Source: Halomonas eurihalina (GTDB taxonomy: Bacteria > Pseudomonadota > Gammaproteobacteria > Pseudomonadales > Halomonadaceae). Taken from it: 64,000 nucleotides of DNA. Location: assembly GCF_008274785.1 (NCBI RefSeq), contig NZ_VTPU01000015.1, positions 1-64,000 of the forward strand, given 5' to 3'. This document shows, piece by piece, positions 18,543 to 27,714 of the stretch. The translations under genes were made by a program, and so were the position numbers. Every line of letters starts with the position of its first letter. The first letter of the stretch is position 1. The notes under the pieces were generated by a model. It did not search any database, was not told the DNA's origin, and worked only from the letters and a program-made list of their open reading frames with translations.

Positions 18543-19163
18543 ATGAACTTCATGCAGGATCCTGCCGCACCCATCACACGACGCGAACTTCGGCGAGAAC
18601 TGCGCCAGCGTCGACGCGAGCTCGACCCACGCGAGCAGGGTGCCGCCTCCCGGCGGCTGTGCCGTACCCTGCGCCGATTGCCGGAAGTTTTCAGAGCCCG
18701 GCACGTAGCGCTCTACTTGCCCAACGACGGCGAGATCGACCCGACGCCGCTGCTACCCTGGCTCGCTAAACGCGGGGCCCGCGCCTATCTGCCGGTGTTG
18801 CGCCCGCTGGCGCCCAACACCCTGTGGTTCGTCCATTACCATGGCGATACGCCCATGGTGACCAATCGCTTCGGCATCTCAGAACCCGATACCCGACACG
18901 GCGCGCATCGTGCCCGACGCCAGGCAGCCTGGGCCCTGGACGTTATCCTCCTGCCGCTGGTCGGCTTCGACGATGACGGCCAGCGCATCGGTATGGGAGG
19001 CGGCTTCTACGACCGCACTCTCGCGTTCACCCGTCGCCCCGGCCCCCGGCCTCGCCTGATCGGTCTAGCCCATGACTGCCAGCGTGTAGAGCGGCTACCG
19101 GTAGCGCCCTGGGACGTGCCGCTGGACGCCATCGTCAGTGACCGCCGGGTCCTGCGACCCTGA
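18543..19163 (+). CDS. fau: 5-formyltetrahydrofolate cyclo-ligase
   Basis: A 206-residue enzyme (YgfA/MTHFS) that converts 5-formyl-THF to 5,10-methenyl-THF using ATP. Conserved parts are RRELRRELRQRRREL at the N-terminus, YLPNDGEIDPTPLL near residue 55, and the nucleotide loop GFDDDGQRIGMGGGFYDRTL near residue 150. The start MNFMQDP is just after the 6S RNA 3' end; transcription with 6S RNA is common. A second in-frame ATG at 18552 is possible. Confidence 0.92.
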   Translation: MNFMQDPAAPITRRELRRELRQRRRELDPREQGAASRRLCRTLRRLPEVFRARHVALYLPNDGEIDPTPLLPWLAKRGARAYLPVLRPLAPNTLWFVHYHGDTPMVTNRFGISEPDTRHGAHRARRQAAWALDVILLPLVGFDDDGQRIGMGGGFYDRTLAFTRRPGPRPRLIGLAHDCQRVERLPVAPWDVPLDAIVSDRRVLRP

Positions 19164-19194
19164 GCTTCCCTCATGAGCCGCCCCCAATGAAAAA

Positions 19195-19223
19195 GGCGGC
19201 CGACACATCATGTGTCGACCGCC
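19195..19223 (-). terminator. rho-independent terminator, leftward
   Basis: On the minus strand a 14-pair stem (GGCGGTCGACACAT / ATGTGTCGGCCGCC with one T·G pair) is followed by TTTTTC. It lies 40 bases past the stop of the small membrane protein gene and would end that transcript. On the plus strand no T-run follows, so it serves fau poorly. Confidence 0.8.
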
Positions 19224-19262
19224 CCGATATCCTTGTCACCCAAGAGTGCTGAAACGTCGCGA

Positions 19263-19358
19263 TCAGTTGCCCGCCAAGGCCTGAGCATAGCCGGTCACCA
19301 CGACCGCGATACTGAACAACAGCACCAGTATCATGATCAGATCGGGCTTACGCTTCAT
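19263..19358 (-). CDS. 31-residue single-pass membrane protein, uncharacterised
   Basis: A short gene that automatic callers could miss. The protein begins MKRKPDLIMILVLLFSIAVV and ends TGYAQALAGN: a positively charged N-terminus, one membrane helix of about 17–18 residues, and a short tail. Support comes from a good ribosome site (GAGGGAG six bases before the ATG), a dedicated rho-independent terminator 40 bases downstream, and its place alone in a 480-base gap between fau and ilvA. I do not recognise a named family. The positive-inside rule suggests an N-in, C-out topology. No function can be assigned. Confidence 0.72.
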   Translation of the reverse strand: MKRKPDLIMILVLLFSIAVVVTGYAQALAGN

Positions 19359-19647
19359 CGTCGACTCCCTCGTCGTTTTCTCACGTCGTTGTCCCAAGAC
19401 CATGTCATGAACCGTCATGGCTGAACGTTTGCGTTTTCAGCGATAACATTCAGCAACGATAGTTATCGTCGGCGACACTGCCGCCATCTTCCGAAAACGC
19501 CATGAAAGCGCCATTTATTGGCGCTCATGCCGGGCAGAGAGTAGCCGAGGGGGCCGAGCATGACAACCACCATGCCCGGAAAAAAGCGCGAAACCAAGGC
19601 CTTTCCGGCGGGCTTCACGAAGTAAGTTAGCGCTTACATCGCATGAC
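19359..19647. other. intergenic stretch upstream of the small membrane protein, with inverted repeats
   Basis: No further gene is supported. Two inverted repeats are seen: CGATAAC (19441–19447) with GTTATCG (19462–19468), and AGCGCC (19507–19512) with GGCGCT (19520–19525). The first could be an operator for the small gene; the second could be part of the ilvA 3' end, but no T-run follows it on the leftward strand. Confidence 0.5.
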
Positions 19648-21162
19648 TCACGCCATGAATAGTCGATACGCCGGATTCTCGCTCTCCTTCCAGTAGCGAT
19701 ATCCGATCTCGTCGAAGTACCCCTCGACATGACGGTGATCGCCATTGGGCACCTGCATGCCCACCAGCACGCGTCCATAGGCCGCACCGTGATTGCGATA
19801 ATGGAACAGCGAAATGTTCCAGTCCTGGGGCAGGTGCGTCAGGAAGTTCATCAAAGCGCCGGGGCGCTCGGGAAACTCGAAGCGATAGACTTCCTCTTCG
19901 AAGCGCTCCTTCGGGCGCCCACCGCCCAGGTGACGAATATGCAGCTTGGCCAGTTCATTCTCGGTGAGATCCTCCACCGGATAGCCGGCATCACGCAGCT
20001 TGTCGATTACCGCCTGGCGATCCTCGCCGCCCGGCTTGACCTGGACGCCGACGAAGATATGCGCCTGCTCGGGGTCGGCATAGCGATAGTTGAACTCGGT
20101 GACCATGCGCTTGCCGATGGTCCGGCAGAACTTCTTGAAGCTGCCGGGGCGCTCGGGAATGGTCACCGCCAGAATCGCTTCGCGCTGCTCGCCCAATTCA
20201 GTGCGCTCGGCGATGTGCTGCAGGCGGTCGAAGTTGGTGTTGGCCCCCGAGTTGATGCAGATCAGGGTCTCCCCGGTGACGCCGGTCGACTGGATGTACT
20301 TCTTCAAGCCGGCCAGCGACAGCGCCCCGGAGGTCTCGGATACCGCACGTGTCTCTTCGAAGATGTCCTTCACCGCGGCGCACATCTCGTCGGTGTTGAC
20401 GGTGATGACGCCGTCCACCAGGTCGCGCATGATCGCGAAGGGTGCCTCGCCGATCTGTGCCACGGCCACCCCTTCGGCGAAGACGCCGACCTGGTCGAGC
20501 GTCACCCGCTCGCCGCTTTCCAGCGCCGCCTTGAGGCAGGCGCTGTCTTCCGACTCCACGCCGATCACCTTGATCTCCGGGCGCAGATACTTGACGTAGG
20601 CCGCGATGCCGGCGATCAGGCCACCGCCGCCCACCGGCACGAAGATGGCATCCAGACGCCCTCCCTGCTGACGCAGAATCTCCATGGCGACGGTACCCTG
20701 GCCGGCAATGACATCGACATCGTCGAAGGGCGGGATATAGGTGTAGCCGTGTTCCTTGATCAGCTCCTGAGCGTGGACGGCGGCGGCGGCAAAGGCATCG
20801 CCCTTGAGCACCACCTTGGCGCCCCAGGCACGCACGGCCTGCACCTTGATCTCCGGCGTGATTCGCGGCATCACGATCACCGCCTTGACGCCCATCTGCT
20901 TGGCGGCCATCGCCAACCCCTGGGCATGGTTGCCCGCCGAGGCGGCGATCACGCCCTTGGCCTTCTGTTCGTCGGACAACTGAGTCATGCGATTGTAGGC
21001 GCCGCGAATCTTGAAGGAATGGACCGGCTGCAGGTCCTCGCGCTTGATCAGGATCTGGTTGTTGAACCGACGGGAGAGAAAGGGGGCCGGCGAAATCGGC
21101 GTTTCCCGGGCGGCTTCGTAGACCCGGGCCTGAAGGATTTTCTTGACGGTGGCTTCGAGCAT
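19648..21162 (-). CDS. ilvA: threonine ammonia-lyase, biosynthetic (IlvA)
   Basis: A 504-residue PLP enzyme making 2-oxobutanoate from threonine, the first step to isoleucine. The PLP lysine is in HSFKIRGAYNRM (~residue 58), the glycine loop is GGGGLIAG (~185), and AGNHAQG is present. After residue ~330 there are two ACT-like regulatory domains (TIPERPGSFKKFC and EFPERPGALMNFL), the mark of the isoleucine-inhibited biosynthetic form. The start MLEATVKKIL at 21162 is preferred; the longer open frame upstream is Arg/Gly-rich and not conserved. It is divergent from rpiA. Confidence 0.95.
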   Translation of the reverse strand: MLEATVKKILQARVYEAARETPISPAPFLSRRFNNQILIKREDLQPVHSFKIRGAYNRMTQLSDEQKAKGVIAASAGNHAQGLAMAAKQMGVKAVIVMPRITPEIKVQAVRAWGAKVVLKGDAFAAAAVHAQELIKEHGYTYIPPFDDVDVIAGQGTVAMEILRQQGGRLDAIFVPVGGGGLIAGIAAYVKYLRPEIKVIGVESEDSACLKAALESGERVTLDQVGVFAEGVAVAQIGEAPFAIMRDLVDGVITVNTDEMCAAVKDIFEETRAVSETSGALSLAGLKKYIQSTGVTGETLICINSGANTNFDRLQHIAERTELGEQREAILAVTIPERPGSFKKFCRTIGKRMVTEFNYRYADPEQAHIFVGVQVKPGGEDRQAVIDKLRDAGYPVEDLTENELAKLHIRHLGGGRPKERFEEEVYRFEFPERPGALMNFLTHLPQDWNISLFHYRNHGAAYGRVLVGMQVPNGDHRHVEGYFDEIGYRYWKESENPAYRLFMA

Positions 21163-21354
21163 CCTGATATCCCAATGGGGTAGCGCGTGAGAGCCGCAGG
21201 AGCCGCGGGCGCCACGCATGCGCCCAGCGCGTCCCGATGCGGTATGAAGGGAACCCTTATTGGTAGCATCCCGCCTGCCATGGCGTCCAGCACGCGGCGA
21301 TGACATGGCCTATAATAGCGCCGCATTCGCCACCTACCGGAAAGCGAGCAGGAC

Positions 21355-22029
21355 ATGACCCAGGACGAACTCAAGGACGCCGTGGCCGCCGCCGCTCTCG
21401 ACGAAATCCGCCCGTTGCTCGGGCGCCACACCGTCATCGGCGTCGGTACCGGTTCCACCGCCAACCGTTTCATCGACAAGCTGGCCACCCTACGCGACGA
21501 TTTCCGTGGCGCGGTGGCCAGCTCGGAGGCCACCGCCGAGCGGCTGCGTGGTCACGGCATCGAAATCTTCGAACTCAACGAAACCGGCACACTTCCCGTC
21601 TATGTCGACGGTGCCGACGAAGTGAACGCTCACTTGCATATGATCAAGGGCGGCGGCGCGGCCCTGACAAGAGAGAAGATCGTCGCCGCCTGCTCGGAAC
21701 GCTTCGTGTGCATCGCCGATGCCTCCAAGCGCGTCGAGTGCCTGGGCGACTTTCCGCTGCCCGTGGAGGTGATTCCCATGGCGCGTTCCTACGTGGCGCG
21801 GGAACTGGTCATGCTGGGCGCAGATCCGGTCTATCGTGAAGGGGTGATCACCGACAACGGCAATCAGATCCTCGACTGCTACGAGTTCATGATCGACGAC
21901 CCCGAAGCCATGGAAGCCCGGCTCAACGCCATCGTCGGCGTGGTGACCAATGGTCTGTTCGCCGCCCGCGGCGCCGATGTGTTGCTGCTCGGCACCGACC
22001 AGGGAGTAGAACGCCTGACCCCAAGGTAA
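21355..22029 (+). CDS. rpiA: ribose-5-phosphate isomerase A
   Basis: A 224-residue enzyme of the pentose phosphate pathway. Signature motifs are [13 protein letters not shown] (~30), SSEAT, DGADEVN (~85) and [12 protein letters not shown] (~98). A TATAAT at 21311–21316 lies about 40 bases before the start. It is divergent from ilvA, as in E. coli relatives, and convergent with waaA, from which it is separated by 12 bases. A shared inverted repeat, AGGTAAG (22024–22030) with CTTACCT (22041–22047), spans the two ends. Confidence 0.96.
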   Translation: MTQDELKDAVAAAALDEIRPLLGRHTVIGVGTGSTANRFIDKLATLRDDFRGAVASSEATAERLRGHGIEIFELNETGTLPVYVDGADEVNAHLHMIKGGGAALTREKIVAACSERFVCIADASKRVECLGDFPLPVEVIPMARSYVARELVMLGADPVYREGVITDNGNQILDCYEFMIDDPEAMEARLNAIVGVVTNGLFAARGADVLLLGTDQGVERLTPR

Positions 22030-22041
22030 GCAAGCACTCAC

Positions 22042-23337
22042 TTACCTGGAAAGTAGCGCCTCCAGACCGTCCAGGGTTCGGTCCAGGGCCCCCCGATTGG
22101 CCTCGACCACCGTTCGGCCGGCCTCGGCGAGCCGCTGCCTTTCCGCCGGCTCGCCGAACAGGCGCAACAGGGCCTCTGCCAGGGCCTCGCCGTCGTCCAC
22201 TTCCACCAGGGCATCGTGCTCGCGCAGTGTCTCGGCCACGTCCTCGAAGTTGGCCAGCTCGGGGCCAGTCAACACTGGCACACCCATGGCGGCCGGCTCG
22301 AGCAGGTTGTGACCGCCCACCGGCACGAGGCTGCCGCCGACGAAGGCCAGGTCCGCCGCGCCGTAGAGGGTACGCAGCTCGCCCATGGTATCGCCCAGAT
22401 AGACGGCCGTTTCGGCGCCCGGTGTCTCGCCTTTCGAGCGTCGGGCGCATGCCAGCCCGCGCACCGCACAGAGCTCGGCCACCGCCTCGAAGCGTCTGGG
22501 ATGACGCGGCACGAGGATCAGCAACGCCTCGGGCCGTATCTCGCGCACCCGGGCATGGGCCGTCAGCAGTGCCTCGTCCTCGCCGGGATGCGTGGACCCC
22601 GCCACCCAGACCGGTCGCCCGCCCAGCAAGGTATGCAAGCGCTCACTCACCTTGAAGGCTTCGTCATTCAGGGCGATATCGAACTTCAGCGAGCCAGTCA
22701 CCGAGGTGGCGTCCTCCGCCATGCCGAGTTCTGCGAAGCGTTCGGCGTCCTGCCGTGACTTGGCGCCCAGCCAGTCGACATGGGACAGCGCCTCTTGCAT
22801 CAAGCGACGCAGGCGTCGATAAGTGCGAAACGAGCGTGCCGACAGGCGGCCGTTAACCACGGCCACGGGTACACCACGCCGCTCGCAGGAAGCCAGCAGG
22901 TTGGGCCAGAGCTCGGTCTCGAAGAAGATCGCCAGTCTCGGTCTCAGGCGAGCGACGAAACGCCGGGCGGCACAGGGAAAGTCCAGGGGCAGGAAGTAAT
23001 GACTCACTTCGCCTCCAGCCTCGTCGCTGTCGGCTTCAGCCAATGCCATGGCACGTTCGGCGCCGGTGGCCGTCATGGTGGTGATCACCAGGCGGTGCTG
23101 TGGGTAGCGCTTGCGCAAGGCCTCGATCAGCGGTTGCGCGGCCTGGACCTCGCCAACCGAGGCGCAATGCAGCCACAAAGGACGATCGGCATCCGGCGAG
23201 ACAGGGATCCAGCCAAGCCGCTCTCCCCGGGAGTGGCCAGCGCGATGCTCGCGCCACACCCGCCACCAGAGCAATGGTGCCAGCGCCAGCAGGGCGGCGG
23301 AATAAAGGCGACGCGCCCAGGGATGGCCGCCGGCCAT
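22042..23337 (-). CDS. waaA: Kdo transferase WaaA
   Basis: A 431-residue GT30 enzyme that adds Kdo to lipid IVA at the inner membrane. It has an N-terminal hydrophobic anchor, WLHCASVGEVQAAQPLI near 55, the segment FFETELWPNLL near 140, GSTHPGEDEALL near 250, and VGGSLVPVGGHNLLEPAA near 340. The start overlaps the hldE stop (TGATG at 23339–23335). A Kdo kinase gene lies three genes away; in organisms with KdkA, WaaA usually adds a single Kdo, so a monofunctional enzyme is inferred. Confidence 0.94.
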   Translation of the reverse strand: MAGGHPWARRLYSAALLALAPLLWWRVWREHRAGHSRGERLGWIPVSPDADRPLWLHCASVGEVQAAQPLIEALRKRYPQHRLVITTMTATGAERAMALAEADSDEAGGEVSHYFLPLDFPCAARRFVARLRPRLAIFFETELWPNLLASCERRGVPVAVVNGRLSARSFRTYRRLRRLMQEALSHVDWLGAKSRQDAERFAELGMAEDATSVTGSLKFDIALNDEAFKVSERLHTLLGGRPVWVAGSTHPGEDEALLTAHARVREIRPEALLILVPRHPRRFEAVAELCAVRGLACARRSKGETPGAETAVYLGDTMGELRTLYGAADLAFVGGSLVPVGGHNLLEPAAMGVPVLTGPELANFEDVAETLREHDALVEVDDGEALAEALLRLFGEPAERQRLAEAGRTVVEANRGALDRTLDGLEALLSR

Positions 23338-24767
23338 CAGCGTTCCCGGTCGAGAATGGTGGAGATCATGGCAGTGGTGGAAACGCCGTCCTCAAAGCCC
23401 AGCACCTTAACTTCGCCTCCGGCAGCACGTACCGCCTCGCCACCGGCGATCTGCTCGGGCTGGTAATCGCCACCCTTGACCAGCACGTCAGGCAGCACCG
23501 CCTCGATCAGCCGCTGCGGGGTATCCTCGGCGAACGGCACCACCCAGTCGACAGCCCCCAGTCCGGCCAGCACCTGCATGCGCCGCGCCAGGGGATTGAT
23601 CGGCCGCGAGGCGCCCTTGAGGCGGGCGATGGAGGCATCGTTGTTGACCGCCACGATCAGCCGGTCGCCGAGCTGGCGGGCATGCTCGAGGTAAGCCACA
23701 TGGCCGGCGTGCAGGATGTCGAAGCAGCCGTTGGTCATCACCACGCGCTCGCCCCTCGCCTGGGCGGCGCGCACGGCCTCGCACAACGGCGCTTCCTCGA
23801 TGACACCGAACTCGGCCAGCTTGTCGCCGTGCACGGCGGTATAGAGCTCGGCGATGGACAGCGTCGCGGTGCCGGGTTTGGCGACCACCAGGCCGGCAGC
23901 CAGGTTGGCGAGCGTCATGGCCTCGGGGAAGCCATGACCGGCGGCCAGCGCCAGCCCCAGTACGCCAATCACGGTATCGCCGGCACCGGTCACGTCGAAG
24001 ACCTCCCGGGCCCGCGTCGGCAGATGCAAGGGCTCGGCTCCCTCACGAATCAACGTCATGCCTTTCTCGCTGCGGGTGATCAGCAGCGCTTCGAGTTCCA
24101 GCTCGGCACGCAACGCCTCGCCGCGAGCAGCCAGGGTGGCGTCATCGGGGCAAGGCCCCGCCACCGCCTCGAACTCGGTCAAATTGGGCGTGATCACGCT
24201 GGCACCACGGTACTTGCTGAAATCGCTACCCTTGGGGTCGACCAGCACCCGCTTGCCGGCAGCGCGCACCCGGGCAATCAGGGCGGCGACATCGGCCAGG
24301 GTTCCCTTGCCGTAATCAGAGAGGATCACCAGATCGGCATCGGGCAGCGCTTCCTCCACCTGGGCCGCCAGCCCTTGCGTATCGACCTTTCCCAGCCCTT
24401 CCTCGAAATCGAGCCGGATCAGCTGCTGGTTGCGGCTCATCACCCGCAGCTTGGTGATGGTCGGAATATCGGGGCTGCGAACGAAGTGAGTGCTTACACC
24501 GACATCCTCCAGGCGATGCACCAGTCGATCGGCATTGCCGTCGTCGCCAACCAGGCCGGCCAGTGCCGCCCGAGCCCCGAGCGAGGCGATATTGAGTGCC
24601 ACGTTGGCGGCGCCACCCGGGCGATCTTCATCCTCCTCGACCCTGACCACGGGAACCGGGGCTTCGGGAGAGATGCGCGAAGTGCCGCCATGCAGGTAAC
24701 GATCGAGCATGACGTCGCCCACCACCAGCAGGCGAGCGCGCTCAAGGGCGGTCAGGTCAAGTTTCAT
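23337..24767 (-). CDS. hldE: bifunctional heptose-7-phosphate kinase / heptose-1-phosphate adenylyltransferase
   Basis: A 476-residue fusion. The N-terminal ~320 residues are a PfkB-type kinase ([14 protein letters not shown], and [13 protein letters not shown] with the catalytic Asp). The C-terminal ~140 residues are a nucleotidyltransferase with [15 protein letters not shown], the HxGH motif. It makes ADP-D-glycero-beta-D-manno-heptose together with GmhB, and HldD then epimerises it; both partners are in this window. It overlaps opsX at its start and waaA at its stop, giving one tight leftward unit. Confidence 0.96.
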   Translation of the reverse strand: MKLDLTALERARLLVVGDVMLDRYLHGGTSRISPEAPVPVVRVEEDEDRPGGAANVALNIASLGARAALAGLVGDDGNADRLVHRLEDVGVSTHFVRSPDIPTITKLRVMSRNQQLIRLDFEEGLGKVDTQGLAAQVEEALPDADLVILSDYGKGTLADVAALIARVRAAGKRVLVDPKGSDFSKYRGASVITPNLTEFEAVAGPCPDDATLAARGEALRAELELEALLITRSEKGMTLIREGAEPLHLPTRAREVFDVTGAGDTVIGVLGLALAAGHGFPEAMTLANLAAGLVVAKPGTATLSIAELYTAVHGDKLAEFGVIEEAPLCEAVRAAQARGERVVMTNGCFDILHAGHVAYLEHARQLGDRLIVAVNNDASIARLKGASRPINPLARRMQVLAGLGAVDWVVPFAEDTPQRLIEAVLPDVLVKGGDYQPEQIAGGEAVRAAGGEVKVLGFEDGVSTTAMISTILDRER

Positions 24768-25848
24768 CGGGGAACTCCGTTTGCTTGCGGGCCGTGGCCA
24801 ACAACGCCTCGAACCGGTCGATCACATCATCGGCGTGAATCAGTGACATCGCATCGGGGTGACGGACACGCTGCCCCCAGGGCAGTGTATCGGGGTCCTT
24901 GTGCAGGTAGGTACGCACAGCGTCAGGATAGCGATTGACCACGAAGTCGCGCCAGCAATAGGGCCCGGCACGCTCCGGATTGGTGGTGGCGAACAGACCG
25001 ACGGTGGGCGTGCCCATGGCGTTGGCCATGTGGACCGGCCCCGAGTCCGGAGCGATGACCGCCCGCGCCTCGTCGATCAAGGCCAGCAGTCCCTTGAGCG
25101 ACGACTCGCCGATCGCATCGATGACCGCGCCGGGCTGGGCCTGCGCGGCGATGCGCTGCCCCATCTCGCGTTCCTGGGTGCTGCCGCCGCCGGTTAGCAC
25201 CGTCTTCAAGCCATGCTGCACCCAGACGTGCTCGACCACCGCGGCGTAGCCCTCTGCCGACCAATTGCGGAAGTTGCGCAGGCGTGGATTGGCACAGGGA
25301 CTCATCAGAATATAGGGCGCTCCCGACGTGAAACTGGCCGCTTCCTTGTGGGCACTCTCGGGCACCGGCAACGACCAGTCCAGCGAGAGGTCCTCGACGC
25401 CCAGCAGACGGGCGAAATCGAGAAAGGATTCCAGGACATGGGCCTGCGGATGAGGAGCGAGCTGTCGATGGGTGAACCAGTGCTGGGCGTCCTTGGCGCG
25501 CGCCTTGTCGTAGCCGATGCGCAGGTCTGCCTTGAGGCCCAGCGACAACACGCTGGCCCGCAGGGCCTGTTGCATGTGCAGCAGCACGTCGAAGCGGGTA
25601 TCGCCGAGGCGGCGCCAGAGCTCGCGCATGCCCGCAAGCCCGGTGGACTTGTCATAGACGATGAACTCGACCCCGGAAAGTCCGGCCAGTAGACTGTGCT
25701 CGCCCTTGCCGATGATCCAGGTGATGCGCGCCTCGGGCCATTGGCGTTGCAGGGCACGAACCGTCGGTACCAGGTTGCAGACATCGCCCAGGGCGGAGAG
25801 ACGCAGCACGCCGATGTGCGCAGGTCGGACGGGCAGAGGATGCTTCAT
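24757..25848 (-). CDS. opsX: OpsX-type lipopolysaccharide heptosyltransferase I (GT9)
   Basis: A 363-residue GT9 enzyme. It has [22 protein letters not shown] at the start, [11 protein letters not shown] near 50, [33 protein letters not shown] near 95 (blocks LLHMQ and IGYDKAR), and the C-terminal [32 protein letters not shown] region (blocks PDSGP and NPERAGPY). These match Haemophilus OpsX, which adds the first heptose to a phosphorylated single Kdo, better than enterobacterial WaaC. The start codon shares the CATG at 25846–25849 with the divergent kdkA. No clear ribosome site is seen, and an ATG at 25884 is an alternative. Confidence 0.78.
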   Translation of the reverse strand: MKHPLPVRPAHIGVLRLSALGDVCNLVPTVRALQRQWPEARITWIIGKGEHSLLAGLSGVEFIVYDKSTGLAGMRELWRRLGDTRFDVLLHMQQALRASVLSLGLKADLRIGYDKARAKDAQHWFTHRQLAPHPQAHVLESFLDFARLLGVEDLSLDWSLPVPESAHKEAASFTSGAPYILMSPCANPRLRNFRNWSAEGYAAVVEHVWVQHGLKTVLTGGGSTQEREMGQRIAAQAQPGAVIDAIGESSLKGLLALIDEARAVIAPDSGPVHMANAMGTPTVGLFATTNPERAGPYCWRDFVVNRYPDAVRTYLHKDPDTLPWGQRVRHPDAMSLIHADDVIDRFEALLATARKQTEFPDET

Positions 25849-26557
25849 GCGATTGGCAACGTATCGAACGGGAAAGATTGGCATTCTATATGATGCGGAC
25901 AGTTTATGTGACGCCGACGGGGCGCCACAAATCGGGCCGCATCTCTTCGCTCCCGAGTACTGGCGCCAGGCAGGCCTTGTCGTCGGCGCCGCACCCGGGC
26001 GCGGCGCCAGCCTGTTTCTCGCAGCGGGCAACGAGCAATGGGTGCTGCGCCCTTATCGTCGCGGCGGGCTCATCGCCCGCATCAGCACCGAGCGTTACCT
26101 GTGGTGCGGGGCGGAACGCAGCCGTGCCTTTCGCGAGATGCGCCTGACCGCCCACCTCCACGCACTCGGCCTGCCCGTGCCCCGCCCGGTGGCCGCCGGC
26201 GTGACCCGCCACGGTCTCGCCTACGAAGCCGGCCTGATCACCGTCCGACTGCCCGGTGCCCGTGCCCTGGCCGACTGCCTTCCCGAGGCTGACGCGGCCT
26301 TGCTGCGCCGTGTCGGCACCACCATCCGCCGCTTCCACGATGCCGGGCTGGACCATGTGGACCTCAACGCCCGCAACCTGCTGGTCGATGCCTCGGAAAC
26401 GGTCTGGCTGATCGACCTGGATCGCTGTCGCCTGCGCGCTCCTGGCGGCTGGCAGAACGCCAACCTCGAGCGTCTGGCCCGCTCGCTGGCCAAGTTCGAT
26501 GCCCCCTCGGCCATCGCTGCCGTCCGAGAGGGTTACGCCTCCGGGACCGGCTCCTGA
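25847..26557 (+). CDS. kdkA: Kdo kinase KdkA
   Basis: A 236-residue member of the kinase fold that phosphorylates Kdo of the LPS core. Visible motifs are LRPYRRGGLIARIS (~65), the catalytic loop HDAGLDHVDLNARNLLVD (~165) and the metal aspartate in WLIDLDRCR (~190). The ATG at 25847 has AGAGG seven bases upstream. Its start shares CATG with opsX, and it overlaps the convergent glycosyltransferase gene by 25 bases at the end. The adjacent opsX is the functional partner known from Haemophilus. Confidence 0.9.
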   Translation: MRLATYRTGKIGILYDADSLCDADGAPQIGPHLFAPEYWRQAGLVVGAAPGRGASLFLAAGNEQWVLRPYRRGGLIARISTERYLWCGAERSRAFREMRLTAHLHALGLPVPRPVAAGVTRHGLAYEAGLITVRLPGARALADCLPEADAALLRRVGTTIRRFHDAGLDHVDLNARNLLVDASETVWLIDLDRCRLRAPGGWQNANLERLARSLAKFDAPSAIAAVREGYASGTGS

Positions 26558-27675
26558 CCGGCATATTCCCCGACCAGGGCCGCCACGTGGCCCGCCAGCG
26601 TGAATTCCTCCTGAACGCGACGCCGCCCGGCCGCCCCGAGCCTTTCACGCAGACCGGCATCTCCCAGAAGCTCGACCAGCGCCGAGGCCCAAGTCTCTGG
26701 CGCATCGGGCGGGGCGAGACGCCCCGAATCCTCGCTGACCAGCTCGGGAATGGCGCCGCTCGACGAGCCCACCACCGGGCGGCCAGCCGCCATGGCTTCG
26801 ATGACCGTCAGGCCGAAGGCCTCGTTGCGCGACGGAACACAGACGATATCCAGCGCCTTCAGGCAGGACGGCAAGTCGGAGCGGAAACCGGCGAAGCTCA
26901 CTCGCGACTCGAGCCCCAATTCCGCCACACGCCCGCGCAGCTCGGCGACGACCGCTTCATCGCTGCCCTCGCCCGCCGTGAGTCCGCCGATCAACACGCC
27001 TTGCCAGGCCTGGGTCGGCGCCATCTCGGCCAGCCGGCTCAGCGCTTCGATCCACAGCAACTGGCCCTTGCCCCGGGAGAAGCGCCCCGGCAATCCAATC
27101 GCCACCGTTCCTTCCGGTATACCCAGTTCAGCACGCAGCGCCGCCTTCTCGCCGACATCGAGATCATCGGCATAAGGCGTCGGATCGATGCCCAGATAAA
27201 GCCGACGGATCCGTTCGGCCGGCAGCGGAAAGGCTTTCAGGTTGCGCCGTCGCGTTGCCTCGCTGATCGAGAACAGACGATGCACCTTGCCGTAACTCCA
27301 GCGATGAAAAGGGTCGCGCTTGGGGCGAGTAACGCCCATGTGATCGGTGAAGAACAACCTGAGTTGCGGTCGAAGACTGACAAGCAGCGCCCCCAGTCGC
27401 AGGTCGCTGGACTTGTGACAATGCAGCACCTCGATACCATGGGTCTTCAAGTAGGCCAGGATACGCTGGATTCGCCATAGCGCCTGCCCACGGGAGGCTA
27501 GCGTCAGCGGCTCGGCGCCGGCTTCCGCGAGGCTCGAGGCAACGCGAGAACCTTCGAGGGCCAGGCCGTGCGCCTCCCACCCCTGGCGAGCCAGCTCAGG
27601 TATAATCCGAGCCGGATACATTTCGAGTCCGCCCCAACCGTCGGAAAGGCAGATCTGCATGACCTTGGCTTTCAA
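26533..27675 (-). CDS. glycosyltransferase family 4 (LPS core)
   Basis: A 380-residue GT-B glycosyltransferase. N-terminal donor-independent part: SDGWGGLEMYPARIIPELA. C-terminal nucleotide-sugar part: GLPGRFSRGKGQLLWIEAL (~190), then RNEAFGLTVIEAMAAGRPVVGSSSG (~290), the E-x7-E motif. The start is a TTG at 27675: GGAGG lies five bases before it, while the ATG at 27660 has only a site too close to use. The donor sugar is not known. It lies in the LPS core cluster and is divergent from a GT9 gene 39 bases away. Confidence 0.82.
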   Translation of the reverse strand: MKAKVMQICLSDGWGGLEMYPARIIPELARQGWEAHGLALEGSRVASSLAEAGAEPLTLASRGQALWRIQRILAYLKTHGIEVLHCHKSSDLRLGALLVSLRPQLRLFFTDHMGVTRPKRDPFHRWSYGKVHRLFSISEATRRRNLKAFPLPAERIRRLYLGIDPTPYADDLDVGEKAALRAELGIPEGTVAIGLPGRFSRGKGQLLWIEALSRLAEMAPTQAWQGVLIGGLTAGEGSDEAVVAELRGRVAELGLESRVSFAGFRSDLPSCLKALDIVCVPSRNEAFGLTVIEAMAAGRPVVGSSSGAIPELVSEDSGRLAPPDAPETWASALVELLGDAGLRERLGAAGRRRVQEEFTLAGHVAALVGEYAGQEPVPEA

Positions 27676-27714
27676 GGCATCCTCCGTTAGCGGTATCGGG
27701 GTCCGGGAGTCCCG

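Noticed and set aside
19729-21183. A 484-codon open frame on the plus strand
   Set aside because: It is the antisense of ilvA, low in recognisable motifs; high GC content keeps the opposite frame open.
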